From: Litorimonas sp046250185
GTDB taxonomy: Bacteria > Pseudomonadota > Alphaproteobacteria > Caulobacterales > Maricaulaceae
Assembly: GCF_046250185.1 (NCBI RefSeq)
Contig: NZ_CP176469.1
Direction: 5' to 3' (one strand)
Length of the DNA stretch: 64,000 nt
A program made the translations under genes and the position numbers. Below, one piece after another: positions 16,917-24,582 of this stretch. Each line of letters begins with the position of its first letter. Positions within the stretch are counted from its first letter, which is position 1. The notes beneath the pieces were generated by a model that did no database searches, was not told where the DNA came from, and saw only the letters and a list, made by a program, of their open reading frames with translations.

Positions 16917-17389
16917 GGCTTCTGCTCACTGCTTTAACGGCGATATTGATCACGGCACCCCAAGCCGTCTGGGCCAATATGTCTGATCGTGTTGCATTCA
17001 CTTCTAAGGGTCGCGTGGCAATGAAGTTGGTTTCGAAAAAGCCAGGCGAACACAAATATATGGTAGTCTCCAATGCGCCCTTTAAAGTCACAGCAAAAAA
17101 TGTCATCGGGCGTATCAAAGTCAAGGTGAAGGCAAAAGGTAAAATCTCAGGGCTTCAATTTGGCTCAAAGGCCCAAATGCCGGGCAAGCGATTATCTTGT
17201 CGAGCTATCTGGTCGTCCATGCCGCGCGTCATTTATTCCGCAACGAAGCGGACAGCGAAGTTGCGGGGTAAGCCGCGTTCGCAGGCCGTTATAGTGACGG
17301 TGAAGTTTCCCAAAACGGCCAAGCCAAAGTTTTCATTCAAACCTGTGCGTAAAGTTTCAGCGCCATCAGCCGCCCCGGCGGATTGTTAA
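16913..17389 (+). CDS. small exported protein of unknown function
   Basis: A 158-aa protein with a clear Sec signal (MRLLLTALTAILITAPQAVWAN, cleavage near residue 22). The mature part is Lys-rich with beta-strand character (GRIKVKVKAKGKISGLQFGS) and two Cys, one in RLSCRAIWSS and one as the last residue. No family is recognised. It is coupled to the receiver-like gene upstream by an ATGA overlap, and its stop overlaps that of the convergent ZntB-like gene by 4 nt. Confidence 0.7.
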   Translation: MRLLLTALTAILITAPQAVWANMSDRVAFTSKGRVAMKLVSKKPGEHKYMVVSNAPFKVTAKNVIGRIKVKVKAKGKISGLQFGSKAQMPGKRLSCRAIWSSMPRVIYSATKRTAKLRGKPRSQAVIVTVKFPKTAKPKFSFKPVRKVSAPSAAPADC

Positions 17390-18288
17390 ATCCATTTCTG
17401 CTTTCGCATGACGGCGAGGATGAAGCCTGCTGCGGCGATGCAAAGCCCGCAGACAATCACGAAGCCCAGCGGTGTCCCCGTCCACGGCATGCCGTCGACA
17501 TTGATCCCAAACAGCCCCGTAATAAACCCGAGCGGCAAGAATACGAGCGAGATGATAGAGAGCAGGTACATGTTCTTATTCATACGGTCGGAGAGGATCG
17601 CCGTGATCTCTTCTTGGATCAGCGACAGCCGTTCCCGCAGGGCGTCGAGTTGATCACATATCCGAGCCGCGCGGTAATATTGATTGGTCAAAGTCTCGCG
17701 GTCATCACCGCTGAGCAGCTTTGAGGTCGAGCGCGACAGCGTCATCATGGTCTCTCTCTGCGGCAAGAGATAACGGCGCAGCGCAATCAGTTCTCGGCGG
17801 AAATTCATAATCTGTGCGCGGTGCTTCTGATCTGGATTTTCAAGCGCGAGGTCTTCGGCCTCATCCACGCGGCCGTCGATTTCTGAAATATGACTTTCAA
17901 TCCGGTTGAAGATCTCATCTGTCAGACTGATCATAACCTCCACGGGGGTTGCGTAAGTCGCAAGGCGTTCTTGGATTACATCGACGGAACGCACAGGCAA
18001 GTTCTGGCTGACGATAATGTGTTTGGCGTTCAGCCAGATACGCAGCGACACCATATCTTCACTGCGCGATCCCGCATTAAAATTAATCCCGCGCAGCACC
18101 ATCAAGATGTCTTCATCTGTCGTGATAGCTTTGGGGCGAGGAGGCGTGACCATCAGGAGTGTCTGGACCGCCTGCGGATCGGACATGTCGAGTATGGCCT
18201 TGCGGTCTGCGGGTGTGACCTCTCTGCATTTCTCGATTTCAGAGAAGGTCATGCCTTTGCCAAATGGCGTATTGACTAAATTACTCAT
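17386..18288 (-). CDS. CorA-superfamily zinc/magnesium channel, ZntB-like
   Basis: A 300-aa metal-ion transporter. The large N-terminal cytoplasmic funnel and long helix (QYYRAARICDQLDALRERLSL) lead to two C-terminal membrane helices (YLLSIISLVFLPLGFITGLFG and the segment after GMPWTG). The pore motif is GIN-VDGMPW, as in ZntB, in place of the GMN of CorA. The protein forms a pentamer in the inner membrane. ATG 18288 is chosen over GTG 18294 because AGGTGGG lies right before it. Its ribosome-binding site and start codon are part of a perfect tandem repeat. Confidence 0.88.
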   Translation of the reverse strand: MSNLVNTPFGKGMTFSEIEKCREVTPADRKAILDMSDPQAVQTLLMVTPPRPKAITTDEDILMVLRGINFNAGSRSEDMVSLRIWLNAKHIIVSQNLPVRSVDVIQERLATYATPVEVMISLTDEIFNRIESHISEIDGRVDEAEDLALENPDQKHRAQIMNFRRELIALRRYLLPQRETMMTLSRSTSKLLSGDDRETLTNQYYRAARICDQLDALRERLSLIQEEITAILSDRMNKNMYLLSIISLVFLPLGFITGLFGINVDGMPWTGTPLGFVIVCGLCIAAAGFILAVMRKQKWI

Positions 18289-18309
18289 GCCCACCTCTCA
18301 TGCCCACCT
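18284..18309 (-). repeat. 13-bp tandem duplication of RBS and start codon with a 6-codon uORF
   Basis: On the plus strand CTCATGCCCACCT occurs at 18284-18296 and again at 18297-18309. On the minus strand each copy holds AGGTGGG-C-ATGAG, so the mRNA has two complete starts. The upstream ATG (18301-18299) opens a 6-codon frame that ends at TAA 18283-18281, overlapping the true start at 18288. Confidence 0.9.
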
Positions 18310-18343
18310 CCAATACCTCCGCGCGAACAGAGCTTAGGACAGA

Positions 18344-18973
18344 TTAGAATAGCGCGCCGCGTATTCCGTCAAGCACAAATTGCGCTGCCAGCGTGGCGAG
18401 CAAAACACCCAGCACGCGGGTCAGGACATTGGTGAAGGTCTTCCCCATCAATTTCATCAACGGCCCCGCGATTAGGAAGCTGACAAAGGTGATCAGCAAG
18501 ACCGCCACCAGAGCCGCCATAATCGTCAGCTCGCCGTATAAATCCGATGTCTTGGATTTCAGCAATAAGAGAGAGGCCATAGTCCCGGGCCCCGCGATCA
18601 TGGGGATGCCCATTGGGAAAACGGAAATATCTTCAGGGTCTTCGATTTCTTCGAGCAAGTCCTCGGCGCGATCTTCGCGCGATTCCGTGCGCTTCTCAAA
18701 CACCATGTTCAGGCCGATGATAAATAACATGATCCCGCCCGCAATGCGCAGCGCATCAAGGCTGATCCCCAGCTTGGAAAATAAAAACTCACCCGCATAG
18801 GCAAAGCCGATCAGGATGATCGACGCCACACCCACAGACTTGATCGCCATAGCGCGCTGATGTTTTCGCGTCGTACCTTTGGTCAAGGTCGCAAAAATAG
18901 GCGCACACCCAGGCGGATCAATGATCACAAAAAGCGTCGTAAACGCCGATATAAAAAGAGCCAAATCAAACAT
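18344..18973 (-). CDS. MarC-family integral membrane protein
   Basis: A 209-aa protein with six hydrophobic helices. The start FISAFTTLFVIIDPPGCAPIF and the second-half repeat FPMGIPMIAGPGTMAS are the MarC/UPF0056 signature. The family was once linked to multiple antibiotic resistance, but that link has been withdrawn; transport of small solutes is only suspected. The central loop (KRTESREDRAEDLLEEIED) is acidic and cytoplasmic. It is separated by 55 nt from the ZntB-like gene on the same strand. Confidence 0.9.
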   Translation of the reverse strand: MFDLALFISAFTTLFVIIDPPGCAPIFATLTKGTTRKHQRAMAIKSVGVASIILIGFAYAGEFLFSKLGISLDALRIAGGIMLFIIGLNMVFEKRTESREDRAEDLLEEIEDPEDISVFPMGIPMIAGPGTMASLLLLKSKTSDLYGELTIMAALVAVLLITFVSFLIAGPLMKLMGKTFTNVLTRVLGVLLATLAAQFVLDGIRGALF

Positions 18974-19164
18974 GGCCGCGCTCTAACGGAAGACACAGCG
19001 CGGGGCAAGCCTTGTGAACGGGTGGTGGGGGGAGGGGGGACGTTAGACGAGTGGCTTAAGTCGCACAAAGTAGGACGCTGGTAATGCTGTGACGAAGGCG
19101 TTAGGGAAGAAACCTGTGGCGTTGTGCCTAATGCCAACGCTGACTTCTAGCGCTATTTTGATTT
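18974..19164. other. intergenic region with G-tract and hairpin
   Basis: A G-rich stretch (19021-19039) with runs of six G on the plus strand could fold as a quadruplex or slip in replication. Further on GGCGTTAGG (19097-19105) and CCTAATGCC (19127-19135) can pair with one mismatch. No gene is seen; promoters of the divergent flanking genes must lie here. Confidence 0.4.
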
Positions 19165-19905
19165 ATGGTCATTCATACAAACTCTTACACATTGTACCTT
19201 CACGGATTGCCTGGTAGCGGTGATGAACTTCGTATGGTGGAGCTTTCTGTCCCTCACTCTCCAAAAGTGATTGCACCTTTGGATTTTCAGGCATTAGACA
19301 GTTTTGTAGCAACACATGGGAAGGTGAGGCTTGTTGCATTCTCATTGGGTGCATTTTCGGCGTTGCAAATGGCAGCAACTCGACCTGATCATATCTCTGA
19401 AATTATCCTGATATCGCCAGCGGGGCCATTGGAACTTGGCGACTTTTTGGAGAATATGGCTGGTGCCCCGATATTTAAAACAGCCCATGCTAGCAAGATA
19501 GGGCTGCTACTACTAACTGCAATGCAGTCCATGGTGGCCTTTGTCGCTCCAAAATTCTTGCTGACCCAAATGTTCGCGGCAAGCTGCGATGCAGACAAGG
19601 AACTTCTCAACGACCCAATATTTGTAAGTTGCGCGACCGCTGGGTTGCGTCAGTCTCTTCACCACAACGCAAAATCATACAGGCATGCGATAGTAAAATA
19701 CGTGCAACCATGGGCCGAGAAGTTAGGCAAAGTGCGGTGTGACGTCACCATCTATCATGGTGAGTTAGACACTTGGTCACCTGTTGAAATGTCGGAGGCC
19801 TTGAAGTCAGCCCTAACAGCTCGCACAGAGTTGATTATCGAACCTAAACAAGGGCATTACTCGACGCTTCTAAATGTGTTGCCGAAAGTTTTTGAAACTT
19901 CATAG
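19165..19905 (+). CDS. alpha/beta hydrolase, unassigned
   Basis: A 246-residue hydrolase with the YLHGLPGSGDEL oxyanion loop, a nucleophile in AFSLGAFS (the usual first Gly is replaced by Ala), an acid in HGELDTWSP and a His in KQGHYST. Overall layout suits small esterases or acyl hydrolases. Codon use looks more AT-rich than in the neighbours, the upstream region lacks a clear Shine-Dalgarno, and a dispersed repeat lies just downstream, so recent acquisition is possible. It stands alone between MarC and the Lrp regulator. Confidence 0.7.
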   Translation: MVIHTNSYTLYLHGLPGSGDELRMVELSVPHSPKVIAPLDFQALDSFVATHGKVRLVAFSLGAFSALQMAATRPDHISEIILISPAGPLELGDFLENMAGAPIFKTAHASKIGLLLLTAMQSMVAFVAPKFLLTQMFAASCDADKELLNDPIFVSCATAGLRQSLHHNAKSYRHAIVKYVQPWAEKLGKVRCDVTIYHGELDTWSPVEMSEALKSALTARTELIIEPKQGHYSTLLNVLPKVFETS

Positions 19906-19924
19906 CATGCTCATCTCCCGCTAA

Positions 19925-19971
19925 AGCGGACATTAGTTAAGTGTCCTAAAATCGCCCAATTAAGGACACTC
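19925..19971. repeat. dispersed intergenic repeat, copy A
   Basis: AGCGGAC, 8 nt, then AGTGTCCT and AGGACACT as a perfect 8-bp inverted repeat around AAAATCGCCCAATTA. Related copies lie at 56822-56868 and 57424-57455; the 16-mer CCTAAAATCGCCCAAT (19945-19960) recurs exactly at 57429-57444. No transposase is nearby, so this is a REP- or MITE-like element. Confidence 0.7.
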
Positions 19972-19993
19972 GCTAACGCCCCCCTCATGAATA

Positions 19994-20500
19994 TTAGGTA
20001 TCTAGCCATTTAAGTTTGGCCAATGGATATCCTAAATACCATTTGGAGCGCTCGAGGATTATTCTGGTTTTGATGTTTTTAATTCCTAATTCATCTTGAT
20101 TTGAAATTTGATCAAGCAGGTTGTTGAGGGATTGGGTATTGGAGCAGCACGTGAAAGCGATGTAATCTGACTCGCCCGTGACCCTCAAACAATCCATGAA
20201 TTCTGGGTGCTTATTAATCTCGTTTTCAAAGCGCCGCCTCGCCGCCAGCGTATTGTCGCTTAGCGTGAATTCGACGTAAGCCAAAACATGTTCGACCAGT
20301 CTGTCGAGATCCAAATCTGTATGAAAACTCACAAAATAACCAGCGTCTTTGAGCGCTTTGACACGCTGGAAACAGGCACTCGGCGACAGCCCAACGCGGT
20401 CCGCGAGATCTTGATTGGAGATGTCAGATTGCAGATGCGTAATCGAGAGAATTTTCCGATTTATCGCGTCTAGCTTTATGTTCTTCATCTTGCCTGACAT
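19994..20500 (-). CDS. Lrp/AsnC-family transcriptional regulator
   Basis: A 168-aa regulator with an N-terminal winged helix-turn-helix (DAINRKILSITHLQSDISNQDLADRVGLSPSACF region, residues 9-45) and a C-terminal RAM domain that binds a small ligand (HPEFMDCLRVTGESDYIAF). It is divergent from the permease-hydantoinase operon with a 121-nt gap, so it probably controls that operon and responds to its amino-acid-like substrate. A second Met at 20488 is a possible start, as GAGG directly abuts the first ATG. Confidence 0.92.
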   Translation of the reverse strand: MSGKMKNIKLDAINRKILSITHLQSDISNQDLADRVGLSPSACFQRVKALKDAGYFVSFHTDLDLDRLVEHVLAYVEFTLSDNTLAARRRFENEINKHPEFMDCLRVTGESDYIAFTCCSNTQSLNNLLDQISNQDELGIKNIKTRIILERSKWYLGYPLAKLKWLDT

Positions 20501-20621
20501 CCTCGCAATAAATCTTCTTTTCGTGGTGACTGCAAGAACGAAATAGTTGCGCGATTGGGCGTTTATATTTGATAGCTAATTTGTTCGCTTATGATCTAGG
20601 TTAATTTGAAAGGGAAAACGC

Positions 20622-21950
20622 ATGGAAGACATTAGCGAGTTTGCAGCAGTCCCCATTAGGCAGGATCAACTTGTCGCCTGGCCGCGTGTCGCCGCGATTG
20701 CAGCGATGGTGGGATTTTCGCTCCCGACCTTTTTAACGGGGCTTGAGGTGTTTGCCGGATTGTCGCCAGTGAATGCCATCTGGGCCTTATTCTGGGGGTC
20801 GCTTATTGTAACTGTCGTGGGTTGCGTGACAGGCTATATAGGTGCGGCTGACCGTATGAGTTCCTATTTGCTTGTGCGGGTCGCGTTTGGCGACAAAGGC
20901 GCGGCCGTAGTGAACATCGCTTTCGCCGTGAGCCTCATGGGTTGGTTCGGCTTAAACATAAATTTATTTATGGACACTGTTGGGCGTCTGGCCTTGGATT
21001 TATGGGGCATCGCCGTTCCAGATATTGCGCTGGCGATAATGGCGAGTTTTTGCATGACTGTGACGACTTTGGTTGGGTTCAAAGCCATCAATTTCTTATC
21101 TACGCTTCTGGTCCCTGTGTTAATTATTGTGACAGCTTTGTTCCTGAAATCTGCCTTTGCCGATTACGGGCTGACAGATTTCTTTGCTATGGACAAACCC
21201 GTGCGCGCCGTGGGGGATAACGCAATGACAATAGGGGACGGGATTTCCTGGGTTGTCGGGGCCGTGATTATTGGCGCTATCATTTTGCCCGACATCACGC
21301 GGTTTATCCGGCAAAAATCGGGAGCCGTTTACACAGCCATTCTCTGTTATTTATTCGTCCAGTTATTGGTCATGATATCGGCAGGACTGGCCGGTGTTAG
21401 CTCGGGTGTGTTCGAGGCCTATTTCGATGCGGAAGGCGTGAGCCGCACAGATGTTATGCTCAAGCTCATGCTGGACGTTAATCTTGGGTTTGGTGCGTTC
21501 GTCATCATCATCGCGGGGAGCTGGATTTTAAACTCTCTTAATCTATACAGCACAGTTCTCAGCGCCAAAGCGACCTTCCCGAAACTGAACACGAAATGGC
21601 TGACCATTGGGCTAGGAATTGTCGGCGTTATTGCGGCCCTAATGAATATTCTTGGCGCGTTCGAGATATTCCTTTGGTACTTATCAATCATTTTCATCCC
21701 AGTCGCAGGCGTCTTAATCATCGATCGATTTTTCGTTAGGCCTGACGTTTACAAGCTTGAAACGCTCGCGGACAATAAAACACTCAACGCACCTGCTTTC
21801 TTGGCTTGGGCCGTAGGCGCGATCGTCGCAATTTTAGCGGACCGCGGCACATTGCCAAACCTCAGTGGGATTGGGGCCATTGATGCACTTGTGCTGAGCG
21901 CTATCATTTACTTCGCTTTTGCCAAACTTGGCAGAAGGCGCGTGTCGTGA
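20622..21950 (+). CDS. NCS1 nucleobase/hydantoin permease, CodB-type
   Basis: A 442-residue inner-membrane transporter with about 12 helices. It matches the cytosine permease branch of NCS1: the opening GFSLPTFLTGLEVFAGLSPVNAI, then GYIGAADRMSSYLLVRVAFG and DITRFIR. NCS1 proteins bring in nucleobases, allantoin or hydantoins with sodium or protons. It is the first gene of an operon with a HyuA-like protein (4-nt GTGA overlap) and DUF917, so its cargo is probably a hydantoin, thiohydantoin or related cyclic amide rather than cytosine. GAAAGGGA precedes the ATG. Confidence 0.88.
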   Translation: MEDISEFAAVPIRQDQLVAWPRVAAIAAMVGFSLPTFLTGLEVFAGLSPVNAIWALFWGSLIVTVVGCVTGYIGAADRMSSYLLVRVAFGDKGAAVVNIAFAVSLMGWFGLNINLFMDTVGRLALDLWGIAVPDIALAIMASFCMTVTTLVGFKAINFLSTLLVPVLIIVTALFLKSAFADYGLTDFFAMDKPVRAVGDNAMTIGDGISWVVGAVIIGAIILPDITRFIRQKSGAVYTAILCYLFVQLLVMISAGLAGVSSGVFEAYFDAEGVSRTDVMLKLMLDVNLGFGAFVIIIAGSWILNSLNLYSTVLSAKATFPKLNTKWLTIGLGIVGVIAALMNILGAFEIFLWYLSIIFIPVAGVLIIDRFFVRPDVYKLETLADNKTLNAPAFLAWAVGAIVAILADRGTLPNLSGIGAIDALVLSAIIYFAFAKLGRRRVS

Positions 21951-23485
21951 GGATAGGGATTGATGTCGGCGGCACGCATACGGACGCGGTGATCCTAAAC
22001 GGTGACCAAGTCATTGCTGCGACCAAATCTTTGACCACAGCTGATGTTGTGTCGGGTATCTCCAATGCGCTGGACGACATCCTGACATCTGGTGGGGTGC
22101 GGGTAGAACAAATCCAAACCGTGATGATTGGGACAACACAATTCACCAATGCCATTATCGAGCGGAAATCACTGTCTCGCATGGCGGCTATTCGCATTGG
22201 TCTGCCATCAGGACGCGGCATGCCGCCCATGGTCGATTGGCCAGATGACATGCGTGCGGCGATAAACGCGCAGGTACATATGATTCATGGGGGCTATCTC
22301 TATGACGGCTATCCGCTCGCTGATTTGAGGGAGGCTGAAATTGCCGCCGTTATTCGAGCCCTTAAAAAAGAAAACATAAAGAACATTGCAATTTCATCGG
22401 CTTTCTCACCGATGAATGCGGACCCCGAAATTAAAGTGAGTGAAGCCATTCTTGAGGCTATCCCTGATGCGCAGCTGACGCTGTCCCATCAATTCGGCAG
22501 GCTCGGCCTTCTTGAGCGTGAGAACGCCGCCATTATGAATACGGCGCTTCTGCCATTTGCAACAAAGGTCGTGAATGCATTTCTGGCGGCGCTGAAGTCG
22601 CGTGGTCTGACGTGTCCTGCATTCATTAGCCAGAATGACGGCACGCTGATGAGTTCCGAATTCGTGCGCCAATTTCCGGCTTTGACATTTTCGTCAGGGC
22701 CGACGAATTCACTTCGGGGCGCCTATAAACTCACGGGACTTGAGGAGGCGATTGTCGTCGACATTGGGGGCACAACATCTGATATTGGTGTGCTGCAAGG
22801 CGGGTTCCCAAGAGAGTCCAATGTCATTGTCGACATTGGTGGCATTAGAACAAATTTTCGTATGCCAGACATTTTGGCGATCGGACTGGGCGGCGGCAGC
22901 CTGATTAGCGATGATGGTAAAACGATTGGTCCGCAATCTGTGGGGCACCGTCTCGTTCATGATGGACTGGTTTTCGGGGGTGATACACTCACGGCGACGG
23001 ATATTATAGTCGCCTCTGGCGCGCGGGACATTGGCGACTCCACCAAGGTCGCGGGGCTTACGTCGCACCTTATAGAGGCGGCGACTGATACCATGCATGC
23101 AATGTTGGACCACGCCATTGATATGATGAAGCCTGGGGGGCAGTCGCTACCTGTCATTTTAGTGGGTGGCGGCTCCGTTCTTGTGACGGGTGATCTTAAA
23201 GCCGCCTCAAAACTCTACCGTCCAGACAATGCAGGCGTCGCAAATGCGATTGGGGCAGCCATCGCGCAAGTCGGGGGCGAGTCGGAGCGCATGTTATCCT
23301 ACCGTAGCGTCACCCGCGAAGACGCCATTGCAGAGGTCACAGCGGCGGCCACGGAGCGCGCACTGGCGGCGGGAGCAGACCGCGAGACCATTCGCGCTGT
23401 CGATATTGAGGAAACCGCCATCCCGTATATGGACGAAGGCGCGACCCGCGTGAGGGTTAAAGTCATAGGGGAACTTCGGGCATGA
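21947..23485 (+). CDS. hydantoinase/oxoprolinase-family ATPase (HyuA-like)
   Basis: A 512-aa protein beginning at GTG 21947, inside the stop of the permease. The N-terminal MRIGIDVGGTHTDAVIL and the mid-protein VDIGGTTSDIGVL are the two phosphate-binding loops of the actin-like ATPase fold; a glycine-rich LAIGLGGGSLIS follows. It is shorter than ATP-dependent hydantoinases (about 680 aa). In clusters with DUF917, it likely forms a complex that opens or desulfurises a ring substrate. An ATGA overlap joins it to the DUF917 gene. Confidence 0.88.
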   Translation: MRIGIDVGGTHTDAVILNGDQVIAATKSLTTADVVSGISNALDDILTSGGVRVEQIQTVMIGTTQFTNAIIERKSLSRMAAIRIGLPSGRGMPPMVDWPDDMRAAINAQVHMIHGGYLYDGYPLADLREAEIAAVIRALKKENIKNIAISSAFSPMNADPEIKVSEAILEAIPDAQLTLSHQFGRLGLLERENAAIMNTALLPFATKVVNAFLAALKSRGLTCPAFISQNDGTLMSSEFVRQFPALTFSSGPTNSLRGAYKLTGLEEAIVVDIGGTTSDIGVLQGGFPRESNVIVDIGGIRTNFRMPDILAIGLGGGSLISDDGKTIGPQSVGHRLVHDGLVFGGDTLTATDIIVASGARDIGDSTKVAGLTSHLIEAATDTMHAMLDHAIDMMKPGGQSLPVILVGGGSVLVTGDLKAASKLYRPDNAGVANAIGAAIAQVGGESERMLSYRSVTREDAIAEVTAAATERALAAGADRETIRAVDIEETAIPYMDEGATRVRVKVIGELRA

Positions 23486-24582
23486 GCGAGACATTAACGC
23501 ATATTGGCCTAGAGCATTTGGATGACTTGGCTTTGGGCGCTGTCTTCTTAGCGACCGGTGGGGGCGGAGACCCCTATGTGCCAAAGCTCATCACAGCGGA
23601 AGCCATAAAGACCTTCGGCCCCGTGCGATTGCTACCCCCGCAAGACCTCGCCGATGATGCCTTTATCGTGCCCGTCGGCAGCGTCGGTGCGCCGACAGTC
23701 AGCCTTGAGCTTTTGCCATCTGTTGAGGAAGCCGCAGAGACGTTGAATGCGTTTGAGACATTTGTGGGCCGCAAAATTGACGCGGTGGCGTCCTTTGAGA
23801 TTGGGGGTGGTAATTCTGTGATTCCGATTTGTGCGGCGGCCGCCAAAGGCTTGCCAATCGTTGACGGTGACGGCATGGGCCGCGCCTTACCAGAGGCTCA
23901 GATGATGTCTTATCCCATTGGCGGCGTGAAACCGACGCCCGCACTGGCCTATGACTATGCGGGCAATAGCGCGACATTTAATACAGATACAACAGAAACC
24001 TATGAGCGCCATATCCGCGCATTTTCCATGGCAGCCGGGGGGATGATTACGGCCGCAGAGCACGCAATGACGGGGCGGCAGTTGAAAGATACGATCATAC
24101 CGGGGACGGTGAGCTTCTCCGTAAAACTAGGACGGCTACTGAGGGAAAAGCGCGGTCAAGCTCCGACGCTTGAAAAACCGCTGGCCGCTTTGTTTGCGAG
24201 CTCAATTTACGGCGAATGTCGGCTGCTTTACACGGGAAAGGTTATTGACAAAACAACCCGCATCATCGGCGGCTATGATATTGGAGAAGCTTTGATCGAG
24301 AGCTTTGACAGTTCGGAGGAAAACCTATCCGTCAATATCAAGAACGAATATCTGCTCGCACGACAAGGTGATCGTGTCCGAGCCAGCGTGCCCGACCTGA
24401 TCACAATCGTCGACTTTGAAACAGGGGCGCCGATAAATGCCGAACGCCTCCGCTATGGTCAACGCGTCGCCGTATTTGCCACAGGCTGCCCGGATTTCTA
24501 CCGCTCTGAGACAGCGCTAAAAGTTGTGGCGCCGCGGCGCTTTGGCTTTGACATAGATTATGTCCCGCTGGAAAAACTCTAA
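23482..24582 (+). CDS. DUF917 (S-methyl thiohydantoin desulfurase-type) protein
   Basis: A 366-aa DUF917 protein. Diagnostic are the opening LDDLALGAVFLATGGGGDPY, the VDGDGMGRALPE region and the C-terminal beta-rich part ending GFDIDYVPLEKL. The family is described as the S-methyl thiohydantoin desulfurase domain and almost always sits beside HyuA-like proteins. It shares an ATGA overlap with that gene here, and its stop overlaps the stop of the convergent sulfotransferase gene. The true substrate is unknown. Confidence 0.88.
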   Translation: MSETLTHIGLEHLDDLALGAVFLATGGGGDPYVPKLITAEAIKTFGPVRLLPPQDLADDAFIVPVGSVGAPTVSLELLPSVEEAAETLNAFETFVGRKIDAVASFEIGGGNSVIPICAAAAKGLPIVDGDGMGRALPEAQMMSYPIGGVKPTPALAYDYAGNSATFNTDTTETYERHIRAFSMAAGGMITAAEHAMTGRQLKDTIIPGTVSFSVKLGRLLREKRGQAPTLEKPLAALFASSIYGECRLLYTGKVIDKTTRIIGGYDIGEALIESFDSSEENLSVNIKNEYLLARQGDRVRASVPDLITIVDFETGAPINAERLRYGQRVAVFATGCPDFYRSETALKVVAPRRFGFDIDYVPLEKL

